A stretch of 64,000 nt of DNA from Hemileia vastatrix (Eukaryota; Basidiomycota; Pucciniomycetes; Pucciniales; Zaghouaniaceae), in assembly GCA_030280995.1 (NCBI GenBank), contig JASXTE010000011.1, positions 8,398,501 to 8,462,500 of the forward strand. The letters run 5' to 3'. The first letter of the stretch is position 1, and every line of letters begins with the position of its first letter. The notes beneath the pieces were generated by a model that saw nothing but the letters and a program-made list of their open reading frames with translations, made no database searches and was not told where the DNA came from. This document shows positions 56,590 to 64,000 of this stretch, one piece after another. Made by a program: the position numbers and the translations under genes.

Positions 56590-57151
56590 ACCTTTGCTAA
56601 CCAACTACACCACCACCATAATTGCCACCCTGAACCACCTCACCCCAAATCCACCACTTCCACCTCTAACCACCTCCACTACAACTGCCACCCCACCTCC
56701 AAAACAGCCATCTCCCTTACCACTATTTTCATTGTCACTGGCTCTTCCATCTTATCCCCCACCTCAACCACCAGATGCAAAAAAAAAGCAGAAACAAAAG
56801 AAAAAATTATGTATGTGATTTTTCCATATTTTTATTTCTTATTTTTTTTTGTTTTCTAATTTTTTGTTACCCCCACACCCCACCACCTTGCCACTTCACC
56901 ACTTCCCCCAAACATTTTCACCACCACCACCACCATTACCTCTTGTGCCACCACCATCACCACCACCACCACTTCCACCTCTTGTGTCACCAACACCACC
57001 ACTAGCTCCACCTCTTGTGCCACCACCACCATCACCACCACCACTTGCACCAACAACACTACCACCAGCACCGGCACCTCTTGCACCACAATTACAACAA
57101 AACCTTCTGGTAATGAAAGGGAGAAAAGAGAGAAATGATAAAACAAGGTAA
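56590..57151. repeat. CCA/CAC-rich simple repeat region with proline-rich frames
   Basis: Two blocks (56594-56770, 56880-57090) of degenerate CCACCA/CCACCT trinucleotides. Plus frames read as proline-rich peptides, and other frames read as Thr/His-rich or (minus) Val/Gly-rich. Openness follows from the repeat, so no gene is called. Confidence 0.7.
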
Positions 57152-58332
57152 AATCTTAGACAGTATAAAAATTGCACATATTCTAGCTGGAAAAATGTGT
57201 TCAGATTATATAAATGTAGCATGTTGAGAAAATATGAAGTCACCACCAGAAAATTTACGTTTACACTTGTAAAATGAGCATAAAACTTTCAACCTAGGTA
57301 TTGCCAGGACTGAATATTTCTTATTCCTGAAAGAAGATATCCTTAATTACATTAAGCTTTTAAGTAAAAATTATGGCTATAATCCATATATATATGGTTA
57401 TTATGCTTATATATATATATTTATTTCACTATTAAATGACTTATATAAGTTTAAATAGCTTATCCATAGCCCTATAATACTTATTAAGGTGTTAATGAAG
57501 TCATAATATACTTATCTTAAGTGATATTAGGTAATTATAGACATACATAAGCATATATGAATACATAAATCTCATATTCAGTGAAATATGTAGTTATATT
57601 ATGCATATATAGGTCTATAAGTAGGTTTTAACCTCTAAATAGCCTATAAGCTTTATTTTATACTTATTTAGGTCATATGTATGTATTCAATGGACTCACA
57701 AAGCCTAAACAAGCATATACACCATTTTCAGGCACATATATCCAGTTTGAACAACTTAATATGCTTCCTTTGATGGATTTTCATTGATTTATGGGTTGGG
57801 ATATGATTACTGGGTTAATATGGATGTTTGGAGATATTATTGGGGGCTTGGACAGTTTATTTGGTTCATTTATATGCTTTGGGTTTTATTCAATACTTTT
57901 TGGATGAGTTATTTTACCTGTTTCTTTATGGTATCCACTTTTATCTGTTCTCTCTATTTATGGTATGAGTTTATTATATCATTAATGGTGATGGAGAGTC
58001 CTTACTGGAGGTCTAGGTGTTGAAACTTCTTGAAGTGGAGGCCATGGTGAAGTGATGGGCCCTCACAGTGCTGTGATTTCCAGGGAGTGAAATGACATCA
58101 TCTGGATTGAAGATCTGTTTACTCCAGTGGATTTTGGTATAAGTAAGGGATGATTAGACGGGTTATTGGACATCAATTACTTACTAAAATTCAAATAAAA
58201 ATTATAAAATAATTTTTATCATATTGAAATATATATTATAAAGAATTTATAAAGTGATATTATCTTTATATTAGCTATAACTATATTTTATTAACCTATT
58301 TTCCACCACTAGCATGTACCAATCCAAATATT

Positions 58333-58532
58333 AGGGGGTATAAAAGATAGAAATTTGTAATTATTTAAAAGGTATTCCCCAGCACAAAAAGAAAGCTAGA
58401 ATCTTGAAATTAATCCGCACTAAAAAGGTGTTTAGAGGGTACAGTACGGCATATTTTAAAAAATAATCATGGTTGTTTTGGTGGAAAAAAGAGGTATTTT
58501 GAAATGGAAGTTTTCTAACTTTGATACCCCCT
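58333..58532. mobile_element. 200-bp miniature element with AGGGGGTAT ends
   Basis: AGGGGGTATAAAAG at the left, CTTTGATACCCCCT at the right, 3-bp duplication att (58330-58332, 58533-58535). R2 shows the uninterrupted site CCAAATATTGTGAGTTAA at about 55514-55531. Confidence 0.8.
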
Positions 58533-58555
58533 ATTGTGAGTTAATATTCAGCATA

Positions 58556-58818
58556 CACCAAAAAATATGGAAGGGGCGGACTTGCTAGCAAGTCCGCAAC
58601 CTTGGACCCAAACTCACCGCATATTGAACACACATTGAGCTATTGATAAAGGAACCATACAATCAGGGATGAAAAACACTCAGCAGAACAGTTTTAGGTG
58701 GGTGTTCAAGTAGAGTTCATTTTAGGTTCAGTATGAGTTCAGTCTGAGTTCCATCTGAGTTCTATCTCTGTTCAGGTTGAGGACTTGCTAGCAAATCTAC
58801 CCCCTATATTGCATAGTG
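58556..58818. mobile_element. C3: CACTA-type miniature element (263 bp), inverted relative to C1 and C2
   Basis: CACCAAAAAATATGG...CCCCCTATATTGCATAGTG with target duplication ata (58553-58555, 58819-58821). It carries the perfect palindrome GGACTTGCTAGCAAGTCC near its left end; the interior is the reverse complement of C1/C2. Confidence 0.8.
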
Positions 58819-58905
58819 ATAACTATTCTATTAGTCTTCCCCTGAGGTTTAATCACCAAATCATTTATCAATAAGTAGTTGGAACATTTATATTTAATAT
58901 TAAAA

Positions 58906-59334
58906 AATACTTAGATACTATAATACACTGATAATTGGGGGTATTTCCTTAATTATTACTTATTATTTAGTATAAGCCTTAGGACATGATTTTTACTCTA
59001 GTATAGCTCATATAAACCAAGTATTTGGGTATGAAACACATTAGTGGGTCATAATAACTCTGTTATTTTGTAAAAGAACCCTTATAATAGTTTTACTAAT
59101 TTTTTAAAATAAAAATTAGGTATTTACAGTAGAAACTGTGCATGATATAAATTCAATTTCACTTGGTATTTGGTCACGAATATAACACCTAATTCAATTT
59201 TTATTTGGTTAAAGTTTGGTAAGCTAATTATTCACCCTCATAAAGGTCTATTTAAACTTATTATTTTAATTTTTAACAGATATTTTTGAATTCTTATTAT
59301 ATTTTATTTAAATAAATAAAAATATCAATTCAGG
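58906..59334. other. E6 upstream region; no clear LTR seen
   Basis: AT-rich. The 5' LTR of E6 should lie here or further left but is not recognisable, probably decayed. Confidence 0.4.
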
Positions 59335-59444
59335 GTAAGCTCCAGCACTTTTATTAGTATTTATAATACTTATATTTTTTATCTACTGATTACCATAAAG
59401 GTTTTCCCTTTTTTTAGGTGTAAAGAAGAGTTATTTCAGAAATA

Positions 59445-61550
59445 ATGAGTGCTCCACAGGACAATGTAAGTGATAAACCTGCTTTTAATACCAGGTCTAA
59501 ATCCATAAACAATGTACTAGGACATCACTATGGAATGTCAGTCTTACCCCCATCCAGACAAAATGAGAATAGAGAAAAGGAAGCCCTCCTAAAAAAAGAT
59601 AATTATAAAGAAGACATCACCCTCTCTTCAGGATCAACTTTCCCACTTTGAAAAAAAAAGTTCTGAAGCTGGAGGACACAAAATCTTCTATCATAAAAGA
59701 AGTGGAAAAGGTGGAAAACAATATCAGGATAGGATTCCAGCAACTAAACCAAACTATGGCAGAGATGAAGGGAGTACAGATTAAACAGCCACCCCCCCTA
59801 CCCAAGGAGGATAAGTTCAGTCTCAGGACAAGATCTTGGTAGAGAAATGGAAATGGGATTGGTTTCACCCACAGTGGGCCAGTCACAACTCCAACAAGGA
59901 TCCACCCCCTCATCAGACCACTTCAACTCACCCTTACAAGCCAAAGCAAAAGTGCCAAAAATCAGGGCTTGATCCTTTCCCTTGGCTAGTATATTTCCTT
60001 CTCAGATTGCACACAATACTGAGGATTAACTTGCAGGTAATATAATTGATATGAAATCTGTTCAGAAAACTGAGGAGGACTTAAGACAATTGGGTTTTGA
60101 TGTAGATACACATGATTTATCTTTTTTCAATAACAATAGTACTTTTTATAATAATAATGAAGTTAACCCTCATTTTCCACCACTTATTAGTAAGTTGAGA
60201 GCTTCACAAAATAGTAAAGAATGTGAGAAGGAAGATGTTGAGAATTTTTAACAAAAATCCAACTGTCCATAAAATTGTTTCAGAATTATGGAATAAAATG
60301 ACTGAGTGTGAGGAAAAGGAAATTAAGCTCACAAGTGACACGATTTCTTCCTTAACATTGAACATTTATCAACTGGCTACAAGAAATAAAGAATTAGAGA
60401 ATAAACACTTGGCTCTAAATCTTAAATATGATTCTTTAAGTAATAAATATAGTGACCTTTAAAACAAATTCTGTGAGTTAGAAAAATTGTATGAAGCACA
60501 TTTATTGAAATATGAATCAAGAACAAAGTTATCTTTTGCATAAACAAATCAGAGTGTCTCTGATTTTTTACACAGATTAACTAAGGTTGAGATTGAAACT
60601 TCCAATCTATCAATGAATCAGGATCATCATAAGTATACACAGTATAATAATAATCCATTCATTTGCAAAAATGAATCTCAATCATTCCCAATACCACCAA
60701 GAATGAAAACATCTGGTGGAAGTGTAAAATATTAAAGAACAAATGTAAGTCAAAAATCTTTGCAAGAGGAGATACAAGACCATTTATCAAGAGTAAATGA
60801 GTTATTGAATTTAACTAAGATTAGTGAGACTAAATCCAATCAGAAGAACTGGCCAAAGATTGATCAGTACCCAACTTATGATGGAGAAGCCAGCTCTGAT
60901 TGGCAACATTTTATTCAAAGAATTGATAATTTAAAATTCTCATATAAGTTACCAGATGAAGAAGTAACTTCAAAATTGATTTATTTATTTAAGGATGTTG
61001 CTTTATTATGGTTTAAAGCTGTATTGAGTGAGGGTAAAGATCAGTCTTGGGCTGAATGGAAACACCTGATTTAAAAAACAATTCAGAGGTTCTCAATTCA
61101 GACTAACTCAGCAAAGATTATATGAGAAAACAAGGTATAATCCGATGAACAGGTGAAAAACCTAAGGCATTTTTAATGAATTTAAATAAAATATTAAAAG
61201 CCATTGAGCCAAATATGAATTTCAACTTATGGAAAGATAAAATAGTAAATAGATTACCTATATCTGTCACAGAAATTGTTGTAGCTATAACAATAATGGT
61301 TAATGAATACTCTGAATTTATTAATATTTGTAATGAAATATTATTAAACCATAAGTGTGAAGCAAGGTACACCACTTATAAACAAAAAAATGAACCTATG
61401 AAAAACCATAATTCAAAACCACTGCAGGAAAAGCAGAAAAAACCCACTGCATCTTTAGTACCTAAAAAGTATGAGACAAATACTTGTTATAAGTTTAATG
61501 AGCCTTGGGTTAAAAGTCACAAATGTGATAAAAATATAAATATTGTTTAA
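59445..61550 (+). pseudogene. E6 gag: N-terminal module, capsid, zinc knuckle
   Basis: MSAPQDNVSDKPAFNTRSKS at 59445. Then pieces in changing frames: a coiled coil (59648-59842), KWKWDWFHPQW (about 59842-59875, the Trp-rich motif of the second frame in E3) and PFPWLVYF followed by GCTAGT...TTGCAG at the intron 2 position. Next, a region MKSVQKTEEDLRQLGFDV and a coiled coil to 60462, capsid KIDQYPTYDGEASSDWQHF (60850-61074) and the knuckle TCYKFNEPWVKSHKCDK with one Cys lost (about 61480-61530). Many stops. Confidence 0.8.
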
Positions 61551-61658
61551 AATAAACATGAATCTGAAAATGAAACAGAGAAAAGTAATGATTCAAGTTA
61601 TTATGACAGTAATATCTCATATAGTGATGAAAATGAAGTCTGTATGTTGTAAGATGAA

Positions 61659-63745
61659 TTGTCCTTCTTTGACAATCCAATATTAAATATGGACTCAAAT
61701 GAATCTTTAATGAATTTTGAGGATGCTGAAATCATACAAGATATACAAGCTGATAACTTAAGAATGACACCTATCATGGTTCCAGTAATAATTTCTGGAG
61801 AAGCTGTAAATATAGTATTGGATACAGGAGCTTCTGGTTCTTTTGTTTCTGAATATACATTACAGAAAATTGATATTTAGTATAAGTCAAAGCTTGAACC
61901 ACTTCAAAGTAAAAATTGGAGAGTTTTTGGATCAGTACTACAACCCATTGGTAGATATAAAGCTTCTGTTTTCTTTAAACATCAACATGATTATGTTAGA
62001 GTAACTTATGACTTTTTAGTAATGCATATGACTAATTGTAGTAATTTTTTTTTCATTGGAAATGACATTTTGATAAAGTTTGGTGTGAAATGAGACCCTG
62101 CTAATCATAATAATTTTACAATGGGCATGAATGTTAAAAGAAAATTTTAAAATAAATTCTTTCAACAAAGTCTTACACATTGAGTCAGTCATAGATATTC
62201 CTTGAAAAGGAAGAGAATCCAATGAGATAGAACTTTTGGAAACAGAAATTTCAAAAGCATCATTTGGTACTCAGATAAGTGAATCTGAGAAGACCAATAT
62301 TTTGGACTTAATTAAAGCATTTCCAATGGTTTTTACACATGGGACTAATGAACTTGGCCTTGTAAGAGATCATGAGATGAAAATAAGTTTAACCTGTAAT
62401 ATGGATAATATTTCTGCTAGTCTTAAAAAGAAACCATACTCTGCTTCACCAATGAAGAGGAAAGAAATAGAGGATAATATTAAGATGTTATTAAAAATGA
62501 AAATTCTTGCAAAGGTTGAAACTACACCAAAATATTGTGTATTATCATCAGTGCTAATTTCTTATGAAAAAGATAAAACAAGACTGTGCAGTGATTATAG
62601 AGCATTAAATACATTTACAGCAAATGATATTTACCCCTTTCCAAGTATTGCCTCTATACATGCTACTCTTAAAGGTGCTAAATATATAAGTTGCCTAGAT
62701 GGAAATAAAGGGCATCATCAAATTCCTGTTGAAAAGAATTCACAGAACTTTTTGTTGATAACAACACATATGGGAATATATAAATATGTCAGGATTCCAT
62801 TTGGACCAAAAAATGCTCCTTCAGTATTTCAGAAGTTAATGGATATAACATTCCATAATGAAATGATTGAGGGATGGTTAATGGTATACATTGATGACAT
62901 CATAGTGTTCTCTAAGACATATGATGAACACTTAATCCATTTAAAGAAATTATTTCAAAAGATGGATGAAATAAAAATGACCCTTGCATTGAAAAAATGT
63001 AAATTTGGGTTTGAGTCTTAAAAAGTACGTGGTCATATTGTATCCGGCTTACAAATATGTGTAGACCAAAATAAGGTGGCTTCAATAAAAAATTTTTGAA
63101 ATTCATCAAAATGTAAAGGGTTTACAATATTTTCTTGGTATGTGTGGTTATTATAGACAATATATAAAGAACTAGCAATTTTCTGTTTCTGAACCATTGA
63201 CCACACTGATAAAGAAATCAGAAAGTTTCATTTGGAATAATGAAAGACAAAAGGCTTTTGATAAGTTGAAAGAATGGTTAATGACAGCTCCTATTTCGGG
63301 ATTACCAGATTTCCAATTGCCTTTTGTATTATATACAGATGCAAGTTTTATTGGTCTGGGTGCTGCTTTGCATCAAAAACAACTTATTGAAGGAAAAATG
63401 TCAGAAGTAGTAATCTGCTATATTTCACGTACTCTGAGAAGTAGTGAATTGAAATATGGTGCTACTCAACTTGAATGTTTGGAAGTAGTATGGACTCTTG
63501 AGAAGCTACATTATTACTTTGAAGACCAAAAATTTAAGTTAATAACTGACTTTAGTGCAGTTAAGTCTCTCTTAAACATAAAAACTCCTAATAGGAACAT
63601 GTTTATATGGCAATTGGCTGTACAAGAATACAGAGGATGGATGACTATTACACATAAAGCAGGAACTTTACACTATAATGTAGATATGTTATATAGAGTA
63701 CCTCTACCTAATAATGATGATAATCCAGCATATGTTCCTGAAACC
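61659..63745 (+). pseudogene. E6 pol: protease, RT, RNase H (integrase missing)
   Basis: Protease IVLDTGASGSFVSEYTL (about 61806-61860). Reverse transcriptase open over 62236-63021: LISYEKDKTRLCSDYRALNT, LDGNKGHHQIPVEKN, FGPKNAPSVFQK, MVYIDDIIVFSKTYDEH with YIDD intact. RNase H LYTDASFIGLGAALHQKQ, SRTLRSSELKYGATQLECLE, open over 63197-63745. Stops after protease, at 63021 and in the tether region. The last codons run into S3. Confidence 0.88.
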
Positions 63746-64000
63746 TGTCAAAAGGTCCCTTTGGTCTAGAAGAATTTTCAACCGTCCAACAGCAGTAATA
63801 GGTGCAACAATGACTCAAGATTTCAATATTTTGTACATATTTAAGTCATTATAATTCATTACTCAAAAAAAAAAAAAAAAAAGGTAAATTTTTGTCTGCT
63901 TACTACTTGATGAGCTTAGAAATGATGGAACATGTAAGTACTAAGATAGGAAGAGTAGTAATCAATTAATGTGATGGTATATAATATAATTAAAGTAAGT
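63746..64000 (-). repeat. S3: start of another LTR of the E1/E3 group, cut by window end
   Basis: TGTCAAAAGGTCCCTTTGG then TCTAGAAG matches the LTR end of E1/E3 in reverse (TGTCAAGG..., TTTTGGTCTAGAAG). It inserts in E6 RNase H. An A18 run at about 63864-63881 lies within it. Confidence 0.6.

Larger units (their letters stand above)
57294..58905 (+). repeat. R3: noncoding dispersed repeat, copy 3, with two miniature insertions
   Basis: Collinear with R2 but interrupted by a 200-bp element (58333-58532) and by C3 (58556-58818). Confidence 0.75.
59335..63745 (+). mobile_element. E6: decayed Ty3 element of the E2/E3 group, cut by S3
   Basis: Leader intron signals (59335 GTAAGC, acceptor TTATTTCAG at 59439), gag from 59445, pol to RNase H, then broken off at 63746 where another LTR begins. 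Integrase and the 3' LTR lie beyond S3, outside the window. Confidence 0.85.

Noticed and set aside
56849..57151. A proline-rich protein gene
   Set aside because: Open in several frames because of CCA/CAC repeats; no start context, introns or homology to support it.
63864..63881. Poly(A) run as the tail of a LINE or processed gene copy
   Set aside because: It lies inside an LTR-like sequence (S3), and no LINE or gene sequence precedes it.

Overview
This window reads as nuclear DNA of a filamentous, probably basidiomycete fungus with a large, AT-rich, transposon-filled genome. A rust-type genome would fit, but that is inference. The evidence is one intron-rich ribosomal protein gene (uS5/RPS2, 4747-5848) with 54-85 nt introns, chromodomain Ty3/gypsy elements, PIF/Harbinger elements with a Myb/NAM-like second gene, and CACTA-type miniature elements. 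RPS2 is the only host gene I can support. Almost everything else is mobile DNA in several layers of insertion. Element names E1-E6, H1-H2, S1-S3, C1-C3 and R1-R3 are mine.

Layout. 1-3637: E1, a minus-strand Ty3 element cut by the window edge and internally deleted, inserted in an LTR remnant (S1, to 3883), itself in a Harbinger fragment (H1, to 4347). 4353-5848: RPS2 with its promoter. 6535-46488: one very large imperfect palindrome of Harbinger-derived DNA with arms of about 3.5 kb. Its right arm is split by E2 (10704-37377, minus), whose 3' LTR is split by E3 (10767-28033, plus), whose gag is split by E4 (13844-22254, plus). The LTR insertions are each closed by a matching 5-bp target duplication (aacac, ggtaa, aagat). 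The right arm is also interrupted by a solo LTR (S2, 39878-41014) and a two-gene Harbinger element (H2, 41112-46297) that holds a second palindrome. 47896-53999: E5, an old chromovirus with three miniature elements inside it. 54525-58905: two direct copies of a noncoding repeat (R2, R3; an inverted copy R1 lies at 46805-47235) with further miniature elements. 59335-63745: E6, a decayed relative of E2/E3, cut by the start of another LTR (S3).

How the genes work together. E3 carries Gag-Pol as one long reading frame, broken now by four stops and the E4 insertion. E1, E2 and E3 share intron signals at equivalent places: a leader intron ending just before the gag ATG, and two short introns of 55-58 nt within gag. 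Unspliced RNA reads from the gag ATG into pol. Removing intron 1 switches the ribosome into a second conserved frame that encodes a coiled-coil, Trp-rich protein of about 185 residues ending at a stop formed by the second splice. I regard this apparent splicing-controlled dual coding as the most interesting signal in the window. E4 uses a different solution: a textbook -1 frameshift site (A AAA AAC, directly before the gag stop, followed by a hairpin), and it carries an antisense, apparently spliced gene for a zinc-cluster-like protein near its 3' end.

All functional statements rest on motif reading. No alignment, search or expression evidence was available.
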